A stretch of 64,000 nt of DNA, from assembly GCF_013368755.1 (NCBI RefSeq), contig NC_049564.1, positions 5,092,001 through 5,156,000 on the forward strand, in the 5' to 3' direction. This stretch comes from Talaromyces rugulosus. Its lineage: Eukaryota; Ascomycota; Eurotiomycetes; Eurotiales; Trichocomaceae. Shown in pieces: positions 23,241-33,723 of the stretch. The notes under the pieces are model-generated. The model was not told where the DNA came from and searched no databases. It was given only the letters and a program-made list of their open reading frames with translations. Both the position numbers and the translations under genes were made by a program. Position 1 is the stretch's first letter. Each line of letters opens with the position of its first letter.

Positions 23241-23435
23241 CCCACGTTCTCTCGCAGAATACCTAGAAATATCACGTGGCCTGTGCCATATGATGAAGCT
23301 TCACTACGTCACGGCGAAGACGTTCCTTCCGTTTTTCAGCTAATCATTCACCAGCCTTCCTACTTCCTCAGTAGTCAGATTACTACTTCTCAGCACTATC
23401 CTCTCATTCCTCAGGCAACTCCTCCTTCTGTCAAC

Positions 23436-24184
23436 ATGTCAACCTCGAAACCGACAGCAAAGCAGATCCTCGAAGAGGTCACTCAGACGATAAAAGACAT
23501 CACCCTCACCAACTAAGCAGACAAAGAGACAATACGCATATTCACATAGATCGAGAAGAAAACCGCCGATGACTTGATTGAACGCCTAGAGCATCTACCA
23601 GCCATGTAAACCCCCAGATATTCCACTATGAAGATATACATATCATCCTCGTCGACTCCTCGAAGGCCAGCAACATGGTTTGCAAGTCTGGCTCGGATAC
23701 CATCCACTGGCGTGTAAGACATACTTCCATCTTTGCTTTATAGACATGCAATTTAAACTGACATGTATAGGACCTCGATGGCCGCAGGCTTCAGTTCCTG
23801 GGCAGCAATCTCCCGGCCCGTCGGTACCTCTATTTCAGATTCATCATCACTGTACTACACGCACAGCGTACAGGAAATACTAGCTTCATCTCAATGCTCA
23901 CAAAGAAGGACCACCTCTGGGCGTCTCCTGGCGGATACATACAATGACCAACGCTGGTAGGTCTGGCTCGCAACGTATCAGCGTTCGAGCTACCGTCGTC
24001 GTCGTTGTACTGTCGTACAACATTCGAAGACGAGGCGGCCGGGTCGTCTGAGGAGGATGCAGTACTTCTTACATATGACCTCCAAGCTGCCTACGTCGAA
24101 AGTGTGAAGAGATCAATGGAGGACGATGACATGGAGGAAGAAGATGACGAGGAAAATGTTGAAGAGATGGACCTAGATGAATGA
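23436..24184 (+). pseudogene. Decayed gene with several nonsense codons, family unclear
   Basis: Starting at an ATG (MSTSKPTAKQILEEV), a protein-like frame continues through three stops (TAA, TAG, TAA) and a likely one-base shift in a C run near 23613. It then reads YEDIHIILVDSSKASNMV, an intron with GTAAGAC donor at about 23714, and an exon from about 23771 with RRLQFLGSNLPARRYLYFRF and LWASPGGYIQ. An in-frame TGA at about 23944 is followed by LVGLARNVSAFELPSS and an acidic C-terminus ending at 24184. All stops can be derived from CAA, CAG or CGA by one C-to-T change. The domain is not one I can name securely; it resembles hypothetical fungal proteins of roughly 230 residues. Confidence 0.55.
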
Positions 24185-24899
24185 GTGCCTGGCGTTCAAG
24201 TGGTAAAACGAATAGATGAGTCGGTGGAGCCCTGAGTTACCAGGTAAATTGACGTGTGTTTTTTGCTTTCTTTCGTTATTCAACATTATGTACCTCAGAT
24301 TAACCAATGCAAGTATCCAGTTTCTAGTCTTGCTGATAGGCTTAATATGGATTTTTTCCAGTTTTACATTTCACTTTTGGTGTTGTCAACTGGTAGAGGT
24401 GCTAACCACGCGGTTACCGGCCACCATATATTTATAATAACTTTTGAATTAGACTTAAATATAGAAATTGATAACTCAAATACTAAGAAAATATATAGTA
24501 AAATGCTTAAAAGATAATAAAAGCTACTTCTATTTGATTTAATGTTATTAATCTATTTGTTAGAAGCGGTGGTAGTAGAAAAATGATCTATTCTGCTTGG
24601 CCATGATAATAATCCGGTTCCAACACTTGGTCCGTGTATAGTCGCTGACAACTATACGCTCCGAGAACTTTTTTTGCAACCGGCTCGAACGCATGGTTGG
24701 ATTTTGCAACAGATTCCCACCGACGGGAAATGCTGCTGTCCCGAGCAGCCTAGCTAAATACAAAGCAGAAAGCAAACATGTAAACGGGCTCAAGCCGAGG
24801 CGAGCGTAAAGGAAAAGCATAAAATATAATAAGGAGACTCCGGAATAGGCTCAAGCCGAAGCGAGCATAAATAAAAAAATATATATAATTGACTTAGTG
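24185..24899. other. Intergenic, with a short diverged tandem repeat
   Basis: No supported gene. Two 27-base copies at 24784-24810 and 24845-24871 share the core GGCTCAAGCCGA and differ only by transitions. The rest is AT-rich. Confidence 0.45.
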
Positions 24900-25596
24900 T
24901 AGCCATCATCGGCCAATTTGCGAGTCGCAATTGTCATTAGCTCATCCAACGAAAAACAAGTCCTGACGGATTCTGTATTTGTAGGGTTGAACCGGAGAAT
25001 ATCTCTGCCTTGGTGAGATACAGAATGCGGAAGATGGATTTGGAGGTCGAGAGTTGTTAGAGTTTCGTGCTGGAATTTTCTATTTCAATCGTTAGCAACT
25101 CTTTTATAAATGTAAGTATAGTAACAGTCTCACATTCTCCAGGCTCCGGAACAATGACTATAGTTCCCTGGTCGAGCCCCAGCTCAACCACCTTGTGCAA
25201 TGTGATGCCTAGAATAAGGTTAACATTTTAAAAATTAATTCGTAACAGAAATTCTTACCTAGCTTCTAATCATAGAAGAAATCCTCTGGGACCTCTTCTA
25301 TTCCGAAAAGATGAGGGCGGCTTTGACTTCGTTGGCGCGAGGAACCAGTCATGGAGAGCATGGCACCACACCAGTTTGTCGCCGCTCTATGCATTGTATG
25401 CATCCAACACCGCCTTTCTGAAATTCTCCTGTCGAAATGTGTTTTTGTTTTGCTTTGAAATGGCGCCCATGACCCTCGGAACCATGGGACTTGCATACTC
25501 GCGCTCATAGACAGCTATGTCTGGCTCGCCAAACTTGGCTTTTTTCGATTCGATTTCCTCGTCTAGATATGCCTCGAAGAGACGACGCTGCTTCAT
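24900..25596 (-). pseudogene. Decayed HNH-nuclease-like fungal gene
   Basis: Minus-strand blocks in order: MKQRRLFEAYLDEEIE to KAVLDAYNA (25596-25390), an in-frame TAG, DKLVWCHALHDWF, VKAALI, then after a shift FGIEEVPEDFFYD, a stop, LHKVVELGLDQGTIVIVPEP (about 25190-25135), and a last open block with LDELMTIATRKLADDGY. Spacing and wording (an Ala-Ala-[His]-Ile block after a Trp-Cys motif) recall fungal HNH_2-type proteins, but the histidine expected after AA is leucine. Several stops and at least one frameshift make it non-functional as it stands. The family call is tentative; the decay is clear. Confidence 0.5.
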
Positions 25597-25771
25597 GAGG
25601 TTTTTTTTTTTCGTTAAAAATGCTCGGTCTGGAATTTGAAGAAAAGGCTCCCTTCAGGCAGCCACCACGACGCCCGGTCCCAGTGGATATTCCCGATTAG
25701 GAAATGGGGAGGGCCCCGGCATCACATCTTTGTTCTCTTTTATTAGATATCTTACATAACTGCCGTGGAGA

Positions 25772-27411
25772 TTAATCAACATGTGGCGGAGAGGACTGAT
25801 CTTCATCATCCTTGTATGGCCAATTCCTCCAACACAATTCGCGTTCATGGACCTCGGACTGGCGTAGCATTTCCAGCCTCAGTTCTGTATTTTTCTGATG
25901 GGCTGCCTCGAAATTTTCCGGCTCTGTGCCTCCCTCCAGGTCGATTCCTAGATCATTTCTCACTCTTAAAAGGAGAGCTTCGGATTCATTCCACTGCGAG
26001 GATTCATCCATTGCTGCTACTCTTTCCTCTTCCGAGAAAGATACTGGATAGGGTAATGGCGAGAAGCCACTCCATATGTGGGCATTCGTAATGCCGACAA
26101 GAGCTGATCGAAGGTTGATCACGTCCGCATCCCAGGGAAGTGCTGTTTGCTGGGTCAAGTACCGTCGCATACCAAGGTATGGCATTTTCAGAGCATTCAT
26201 GTGTTTCTTGTTGTGTATCCCAGTTGCCGCCGTATAGTAGAGGTTTGAATCCTCCAATCGGAAATTTGCTATTGCTTCCATCTGCTCTATCTCGCTCATC
26301 CTATCGAATCCTTCAGGAAGGACGGGGATTGTCAAACTCTGGGGGCGTGATGAATCATGCTCGCAAAAGGCCGGATACCCTGCTTGCATGAATAAAGGTA
26401 GGACACTTGCATCTTGCCAGTCGATAATACTGGTGATCTGAGTCGAGCCAGGAACAAGTAAAATATTTGCTAAACTCAAGTCTGGGTGTTTTAATGTCGG
26501 GTGATGGAGGCTGGTATCTGTGGGAACTAGAGAAGGCGCGAGCTGCAAATATTTTGAAAGAAGCGAGACATGCTCGCGCGGGTCAATATTGTAATCGGTT
26601 GGTAGAAGAAATGTTTCTCGGGGCTTTGGTTTCGCATGGTGCAGCAAAACAGACATTTCCCGACGTGCAGCAGATGTCATACAGTCCTCGACCGAAGTCC
26701 CTAGAAAATCAGTTTAACCCAAAAGAATATTGCAGTAGAGAAACTCACATGGACCTCGATCTAGCTCCATCTCGGAGCGCTCGTCATGCCAGAATTGCCG
26801 AATAGCAACAGGCCCAATACAATAGTCCCCCACTTGAAGGGGCAGTTGACGCTCTCCCTCGATATCATGAGTATGATATAAGCTGCCATAACCAGGAAAC
26901 TCAAAAGAGAAAAGCTTCTGCTCAATATTGGCTATTTGTGTCATGATATCCTTGACTTCTTCGGTCGAGAGACTGAGCCATCTTGACGCAAGGCTTTCAC
27001 CATGTACTCGCTCCATTATAATATACTCGGCTCCAACTGGATTCGTCGACGAGGCTGAATAATCCAAGACCTTGGGTACAGGGATTTTGAGAACATCTCG
27101 AAGAAAATTGATCGTAGCAACTTCGCTAGCTGTGGTATAACGAGGGGGTCCGGCAATCGGTGTCGGAATACGCGCGATGACTTCACAGCCATCATCTGTC
27201 TTAACAAGAAATACCTTGTTAAAGCCCCCTTCTGCAATCTTCTGGATATGAGAGCAATCGTCTCGGTTCATTGCTTTGGCTGCCACGCGGCGAAGCTCTG
27301 AGGGGTTGAATTCGACATATCTTTCTCGCAATCGCTTATTTTCGTTGAATCTAACGACAGTGTTAGTTCTAAGATTTTATACCATGGGCAGCCATCTGAC
27401 TTGCACCCACC
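25772..27411 (-). CDS. Aminoglycoside-phosphotransferase-like (APH/choline kinase fold) protein, 5' end unresolved
   Basis: Two exons are firm: 26749-27350 and 25772-26700, joined inside RGPW. A further upstream exon ends at 27411 (FRNTSRR) but has no ATG in its open frame, so the start is either in another exon or lost. The protein-kinase-like fold is shown by IAEGGFNKVFLV (nucleotide loop), VIARIP with the ATP-binding position, EYIIMERVHGES (hinge), the Brenner-type catalytic loop HPDLSLANIL and the metal-binding IIDWQD. Fungal members of this large family phosphorylate small metabolites of mostly unknown identity; the antibiotic name reflects the fold only. Catalytic residues look intact. 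A fragment of this gene lies at 23097-23240. Confidence 0.8.
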
Positions 27412-28546
27412 GTCTAGATGTATTTCTGAATAAAGAATCAAAACATGTCGATGAATGATTGCGCGATTGCCGATGAGGTGTGGCAGCGTCTGAGTAATTT
27501 GATGGAAGAATTGGGAGAAGCAGTATTGAATGGCATCGAATGCAAGACGAAAAAGGTCATGATTTCAAGCGAGAACAGGATGGAAAGGGAAAATAATCCC
27601 CAACCTGCCAGATTTATGGTTGTTCACCGTTGTTTACATGGATGTGTCACCGGATTAGAAAGGGGGTATATCAGGTTGGTTTGAGCAATTTAGCAACATT
27701 ACCACACTACAACTTGTGTAAAAGCAGTCTACTGTTCAGTTAATGCAGTATCCCCACAGGTTTTGAGAAGTAAACAATAAAATAAAGTATAAATATACGT
27801 GTATTGTCCAGAAAGTCTCGATGATTGTCTCGGTGAAGTCGGAATGCAAAGTAAACACTCGGCCCGGCTAGGATCGGCAAACCATCAAAGGTCAAAAGAC
27901 CGAGCTGGAAAACTCGGCCACAGCATCGCCACAGTTGAAAAAAGCAAAGTGTGGCAAGAAATAGCCTGCAGGAATAAATAATGGATTTTCAAATAATTTA
28001 TTTTTAACAGTTCGGCGGGCTCCGATCAAATTCTGACATGGGATGGCTGAAATGACGTAGGTTCGTTCGGTGAAAAACTTTTCGGCAGCACGTGGCTTGG
28101 CAAGGGTCGTTTTTTGAGTCACATCATTTTACAGTAGAACAGCCCTAATGAAAAAATTTTACTTTTTTGAACAACGGAAATATGTAGACGTAATGTAATG
28201 CATTCCAAGAGGAGATGTTTGTGTTATTAAATGATAATCATACAGGAATCGAGTCTTTCACAGACAAGTAAAAGTCCAGAGACGAAGTAATCGTACTCGT
28301 AGACAGGGTATAATGCACTGTAAAGGCCGCAAGAGCCGCTACCGCAAATATGGATAGGAAAATACATGAAAAGATAATAAACTTTTTGGAATACCGATTC
28401 CCCCAAGGTGCTAAATCGCTGGTTGAATAAGTGTGGAAGATGCGCCGTTGAAAATTCGTGGAGGAGAAATCAAAACTTTTTTATGTCGTATGTGGTCATG
28501 GTCTCGTAAATAATGCTGGGGAAAGAAAAAAAAGAGAATAGACAAG
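27412..28546. other. Intergenic region
   Basis: Contains the unresolved 5' side of the phosphotransferase-like gene and the 3' side of the DUF3602 gene. The frame at 27445-27684 and others show no protein features I trust. No repeat or RNA gene was seen. Confidence 0.4.
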
Positions 28547-29026
28547 CTATTGGTGACCGGTGATCCGGCTCCAGGTGCGCTCGAGGCTGTTGCGAGCCTT
28601 CTCCTTGGCGCGGTCGGCCAGGGACTCGTTGCTGGACGAGCTGGTGGACGAGTACTTGCGTTCGAGGTTGTACTTGTCGGAGCCCGAGATCATGTTGCCG
28701 GCGCCGCCGCGGCCAACGTGGATGACGGGGGCAATGGCCTTTTCGCGGCGCATCTCGCGCTCGAGCTCCTCGTCGAAGCTGAAGATGGCGCGCTCGCTGC
28801 TGCTGTGCACGTTGCCGGCACCGCCACGGCCAGACTTGAAGGTGGGTGGCACACGCGAGTCGAGGCGAGTCAGGGAAGCTGGCCCTGTGGCGGACAGAGA
28901 GTCGGTGGTCTTGGTGTTGCGCAGCGAGATGACATTGCCGGCGCCTCCGCGCGAGGTGTGCATGGCTGGACGGCGCGAGTTGGGCACCGAGGGGTGCGGC
29001 TCAACAACGAGGTATGCAGAAGACAT
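28547..29026 (-). CDS. DUF3602 protein with three RGGAGN repeats
   Basis: A single exon of 159 residues starting MSSAYLVVEPHPS. The motif RGGAGN occurs three times (SRGGAGNVISL, SGRGGAGNVHS, VGRGGAGNMIS), the signature of the fungal DUF3602 family. Between repeats the protein is polar and probably disordered, with a Ser-rich segment near the C-terminus. The yeast relative Par32/Amu1 is phosphorylated downstream of TORC1 and controls ammonium transporters; a similar nutrient-signalling role is possible here but unproven. An upstream in-frame ATG at 29086 would add 20 residues encoded mainly by a CAA/AAT-type microsatellite, so I prefer the internal start. A TATA-like CTATATAA on the minus strand lies at about 29266-29273. 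Confidence 0.85.
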   Translation of the reverse strand: MSSAYLVVEPHPSVPNSRRPAMHTSRGGAGNVISLRNTKTTDSLSATGPASLTRLDSRVPPTFKSGRGGAGNVHSSSERAIFSFDEELEREMRREKAIAPVIHVGRGGAGNMISGSDKYNLERKYSSTSSSSNESLADRAKEKARNSLERTWSRITGHQ

Positions 29027-30415
29027 GTTGTTGTTGTTGTTGTTGTTATTATTGATATTGTGTGTATGTGGTGGTGTATGGTTCAAGTTCTATACGCGGA
29101 ACGGTGCAGAACAGTCGAAGAGACGGAAAACCAGACGCTGCAAAAGCAACGAGCAAGCGGTCAAGCAAGCAGTCAAGCAATGTAGTCTTGAGAGTGGTAG
29201 TAGTTGCAGTTGTATGAGTCAGAATAGTCGGTAGTCATGGTGGCCGCGGGGGAGGGCGATGGTGTTATATAGTACCACGGGGTGGAGAACGGGCGGTTGT
29301 CCAGGACAGTCACGGTGAACCAGGGAAAAATGGCACCATTGCTATTTTCCCTGGTCAGGTACGCCGGTAGGGTTAGCCGGGATGATTGGCGGTCCAGATC
29401 TGGTGAGAGAGTCACAAGGGGGGGCCAGCCCCAGTCAGAAAGGAGAAAAATGAGAAATGAAGCCCACCCGGCGTCATAAAAATCTCTGGGGTTGGCAAAA
29501 GCGGCGGGCGCCGGCAGCCGCATGCGGAAGGCGCGCGCGCGAACAGGCGACGCCGCCCTAAGCAAATGGCTCAGCAGTCAGATGACCGCGGCCCGCCAAG
29601 CGGAGCGCCCTACGTAACAGAAACTGGGCGGATCCAATGGGCAAAATCACTCGCAGTTTCCTGGGGGTAATGGAAATCCAGGCCTTTGCACATGATGCAA
29701 TCGCGCGAAACTATTGTCTGGGCTATTCCCGCCTGCATTCCAGCTTGCATTGCAGCCTGCATTGGCAACGCGGCGGTGACTCGGCTGAAACCATGTTCTG
29801 AGCAGCAGCCGGACAAAGACTCGCGGCCTGCAAGATCCAAGTGCGCCGTCATGCTAAGAGAATAAAGAACGCCAAGCCAATAATACTAATGCAAACCTCA
29901 TGGCGCACGCACGGCCTGTGAGTGGCTGTACCGCGGTGGACCCCTGCGAAAATCTTTTCATAAGTCTCGCCAGAAAGAACAAGGAACGCACCAATGGCTC
30001 GAGCCCATCTGCTCACCTGATCGCACGACGTGATTGCGCGCGATCAGTGAGCCATATTTCGTTTCGTCGTTATGACTGACTTATTACTGACTTGTCACGT
30101 CAGCGGCCTTTACTCTTGCTCATAGAATGGCCAGCAACATGGCCGTCGCTGATTGGCCACGCGGCGCCGTCGGTAAGCGGGCCAATCAGCACTCGCCGAG
30201 CGGGTCCCAGAAAAAGAAACAAACAGAAATTTCCCCGGATTTTCTACCCCGCATCGGCGCTCGCCGTCCAATCAGACTCTGCCTACGAAAAGTAATAAAA
30301 CTGGCATTAAATGCCGCTGCAAATTATGTAATAATTATGTCGGTGCATTCCTATGCCGAAGTACATCCCAGAGTAGACATGTATACTGAACAACTCATAT
30401 CCTGAATGACTGACA
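29027..30415. promoter_or_regulatory. Upstream region of DUF3602 gene, GC-rich, with CCAAT boxes
   Basis: A GTT/TTA microsatellite (about 29027-29050) forms the 5' leader. Further right, three ATTGG/CCAAT boxes lie at about 30149-30155, 30181-30187 and 30268-30273. The neighbouring gene on the right is transcribed toward this region, so these boxes sit about 1.1-1.25 kb upstream of the DUF3602 start; whether they serve it is unknown. No supported gene. Confidence 0.4.
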
Positions 30416-32623
30416 TCAAGAAATCACTCGATACAACCCACATGCCCGTGCAACAAACGAAAACTCATGGTCGTTGCGGCAGCTTGGCAGCTCCGCCAGC
30501 TCGACTCCAAGAACCTCCTCCACCGTGCCATCCCCGGCTTTGACATCTTTCGACCGCGCCTCAGAAAATACTGCTGCCAACACAGAGCCAATGTTGTCTG
30601 CCACGTCCCTTTTCCTCGGCGCTGTCCAGCCCTGACCACTGCAAACCGCAGCCATGATCGCCGTTTCGCGCGGGACAACGTCTGCACGTAAGGAGATGCC
30701 CACCTGTAGAAAGATTCTTTTGATCAACCACCGCAAGTCCGTGTCGTCTTCGAGGGCCTCCTGCACTTTGGGAGCGAAGTAGGATATGGTTCTCTGGTGT
30801 AATCTGCACCATTCGCTGCCCCCTCTCAAACTCATAGCCAACCGAGCGCTCATCATCTCCGCCTGACGACCAAGTACAAGTTTCATACGGGGAGACACGA
30901 ACCCTCCCAGGCATTTTCCACAAGTACACCCGTACCGGAGTTGCAAATTGTGAAAAGCCGGCAGCATCCCAACCTTGCTAGCGTCGTCTTCAACCAGCGA
31001 TAGACAGGTGACTGCTTCGTTGCTGAAGCCCTCAAACTCATCCGACACATTAAGAACCGACGATCCCTCTACCAGTCGAGTGCGCGCAACTTCCAGCAGC
31101 TCGCGGAGTGCTTCAAAGGGGGTGAATCCGCCCAGGTTACGACCCTGTTTCCACTGTTGGCCTTCTGTAATATTGTCCAAAATCCACTTTGTGCTCAACG
31201 GTTTGATCTTGCATGCAGCAACATGAAGCGGGTTGTTGCCAAAGCTGTCCTCCTCTTCCAACTCGTCTGAGTGGTGGCTTTGTTTAACTCGTTCAAAAAA
31301 CTTGACACATTCAGCATCATCTAGTGCCACAACTGCACAGTGAAGAGGTAGTTTCTTTCTTGCACTAGTGTCCCCCTCTGAAAACTGCATCTCATCTTCA
31401 CCCGCATCCTTTGTCTCATCATCTACCAGCTGAGCCAAAACATCAAAATCCTCACTGGCTGAAATCTTGTGACTGGGGTGTTCTGGGTCAAAGGAAAATG
31501 CGAGACACTTGGACGCGCCAACACGTCGGAAACCAACCGCTCTCCAAAATGAGGTGACAGACCCCAAAGCCTGCTCGTCGAGTTCTCGCTCTTGCTCTTC
31601 AGCCAAAGTCGTTTCTTCTTGGAACTGCAACCTGGCCTCTCTCTCTGTTGCGTGAGGAATTACAACTGCATGCAACTTGGACAGCTTTTGCGACTCTTCA
31701 GACCCATGAATCTGCTCCATGAAATCGTCTGGACCTTGCCCCGAGTATGTGGCATGCTTTTTCGCTTTTTCGAGAAGTGCAGAAATCATGGCTCGCCCAA
31801 GACCCTTTCGCCGATAACTGCTGTCGACACGAGCATCCTCAATCAGAAAAAGCATCCCGTGATCGAGATCGTCCCAAACCCCAGTTCCTCGCTGGACTGG
31901 ATGAGTTTTGTACAAAGGTTGCAAATATCCCCATCTGTCGAAAACGCCAAAGGCCAACTCAGCAGTGCCGTCGCTTCCCATGTCCATATTTTCCCAAAAG
32001 GTCTTGCGGATCGCCTCGCGGTCAATGAACCTCCCCAACGCGCGTCCAATATCTTTACCGTCGACAGTGCAGCGGGCGTTTACTGTTTCAAGCCAATCAA
32101 ATTCAACGTGGTCTTCATCCTGTGAAAGTGATGTTTCAATTTTGAACACAATCTCAGTCTCGCCACTGCCAACTGTGCATTCATTTTCCTCAAGTGCATA
32201 CTCGAGGTCCTCGTCGTCAGGCTCTTCTTCGTCAAGGGAATCCTCATCAGATTCGGCCAGGCAGAATTCATCTTCAGTAACTCGTATCGCATCACTGTGA
32301 CCCATTTCAAGCAAAAACTGGATGTATTCGTCTTCGTCAAACTCGCTGCCGTCGGTGATCTCAATTTCAATAACAGTTTCGCTGTCAGAGTCTTCAAACG
32401 ATGATTCTGCTCGTGAAGACTCTGCTCGTGAATAAAAATCGTCTGCTTCAACAGAGAGAGCATCTGCGTCTGAAACAGACAGTGAGGATGGTGCATTTAT
32501 GCACAAAGAGTGAAAGGCCTTACCGAACATCTCACAGTCTTCATCCATTCGGTCGTGAATGTTGAGTCCTAGATGCTGTGAAAGGCTGTGCCCACTAGGC
32601 TCAAAGGTCACTTGTTGAGACAT
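30416..32623 (-). CDS. GNAT acetyltransferase domain with ankyrin-like repeats
   Basis: A long single-exon frame: 735 residues from the Met at 32623 (MSQQVTFEPSG), or 756 from the ATG at 32686. In the 756-residue numbering, residues 80-200 are highly acidic. Residues about 205-400 form a GNAT-like fold: the acetyl-CoA loop is YRRKGLGRAMISALLEKAK (291-309) and FWRAVGFRRVG (380-390) fits motif B. Residues about 445-530 contain ankyrin-like helices (LPLHCAVVALDDAE, NNPLHVAACK, GFTPFEALRELL). A cysteine cluster CTCGKC lies near residue 615. The target is unknown; ankyrin repeats may choose a protein partner. Lack of introns in such a long gene is unlike its neighbours. Confidence 0.8.
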   Translation of the reverse strand: MSQQVTFEPSGHSLSQHLGLNIHDRMDEDCEMFGKAFHSLCINAPSSLSVSDADALSVEADDFYSRAESSRAESSFEDSDSETVIEIEITDGSEFDEDEYIQFLLEMGHSDAIRVTEDEFCLAESDEDSLDEEEPDDEDLEYALEENECTVGSGETEIVFKIETSLSQDEDHVEFDWLETVNARCTVDGKDIGRALGRFIDREAIRKTFWENMDMGSDGTAELAFGVFDRWGYLQPLYKTHPVQRGTGVWDDLDHGMLFLIEDARVDSSYRRKGLGRAMISALLEKAKKHATYSGQGPDDFMEQIHGSEESQKLSKLHAVVIPHATEREARLQFQEETTLAEEQERELDEQALGSVTSFWRAVGFRRVGASKCLAFSFDPEHPSHKISASEDFDVLAQLVDDETKDAGEDEMQFSEGDTSARKKLPLHCAVVALDDAECVKFFERVKQSHHSDELEEEDSFGNNPLHVAACKIKPLSTKWILDNITEGQQWKQGRNLGGFTPFEALRELLEVARTRLVEGSSVLNVSDEFEGFSNEAVTCLSLVEDDASKVGMLPAFHNLQLRYGCTCGKCLGGFVSPRMKLVLGRQAEMMSARLAMSLRGGSEWCRLHQRTISYFAPKVQEALEDDTDLRWLIKRIFLQVGISLRADVVPRETAIMAAVCSGQGWTAPRKRDVADNIGSVLAAVFSEARSKDVKAGDGTVEEVLGVELAELPSCRNDHEFSFVARACGLYRVIS

Positions 32624-33723
32624 GATCTCTGTTTCATCAAAACATCCTAGGGACACGATGTGCAGAGAAAGAAAGAAAGAGGCCAATCAAGCTGGCTGGC
32701 AAGAAGAAAGAGTGCTGAAAATGAGGCAATTAAAGGACTGCTAAGTGGGTGAAAGAGAGTTGCCTAGAGTGGGCGCGGTGGTGTTGTGAGGTGTTGTGCA
32801 GTGTGTGCAGTGGAGGCAGTCTGATAAGCGAGGCCAAACTCTGTGAAAATAAAGAGTGAAATTTTCTCCAAAGACACTGAGAGTGTTAAAATATTGGTTG
32901 AAATAACCTTGTACAGTTAACTGTCTCTGTGTACTGTCAATATACATTGTGGTTGTCACAGCTAGAACTATATCAAGATATTCAGGCGGAACATCACCGC
33001 ATAACCATCTTTAGTTAGATCTCCTTTTGACAGACATGATGAAATTTAGAGTCGACACTAGACAACATAGAATGAACAAAGATATTGTCTTCTCTACTAG
33101 TTATGGGCTTTTAATCATCTTGGCAAAGTGTCAGTCTCCAACGCATTAGAAATATTTTACACAGCCAATGGCGCCCCTCGCCGCAGTCGAAGATAATAGG
33201 GGCACACTCATACTTTTTATTACATCAAGAATTTCCTAAAATTTTCAAGATCTAGTTGCATGTACATGTGTACCTTCTGTGTTGATATTTGTGCTGGGTA
33301 CCATCCCGAAACTCTCCTCGAAACTCTAGGTGGCCCTGAGTTCAGAAGTTCCAACCTGGGAAGATAGCATAAATACTAATTATTGTATAGAAGGAATAAG
33401 GATCGCTACAACATCTCAAAAAATATTGCGATGCCAGATAGCGACTCTCTTAGTTCGGGATTCAATTACAACTACTACAAAGCACAGAGAATCCCCATAT
33501 CATATTTATCATTGCTATTAGTTGCTAGCGCCTGGGGCATAAAACCATAGATAGGCTGCTCAAGCGACCAAAGTCTTTTGGTGCAGCTGCAAGATTAACT
33601 ATACTTGACTATCTATACATACTAGTTGACTAATTTAACGAAAGTCTCAGGACAGCCCAAGAGCCAGCACCATCCGAGTTATTGTAAAATTCGGAATGTT
33701 GCCTATGCTCAGAAAGTGGGAAA
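32624..33723. other. Intergenic region
   Basis: Promoter side of the GNAT-ankyrin gene, with a GT-rich stretch around 32773-32815. No supported gene; frames here are short and AT-biased. Confidence 0.4.

Noticed and set aside
26140..26805. Plus-strand frames over the phosphotransferase-like gene
   Set aside because: Opposite strand carries the HPD catalytic loop and IIDWQD motif.
29027..29050. Possible poly-Asn N-terminus of the DUF3602 protein
   Set aside because: Encoded by a microsatellite upstream of a better family-like start; treated as leader.
28550..29234. Long plus-strand frames opposite the DUF3602 gene (211 and 224 codons)
   Set aside because: They are antisense shadows; the minus strand has the repeated RGGAGN family motif and the plus frames have none.
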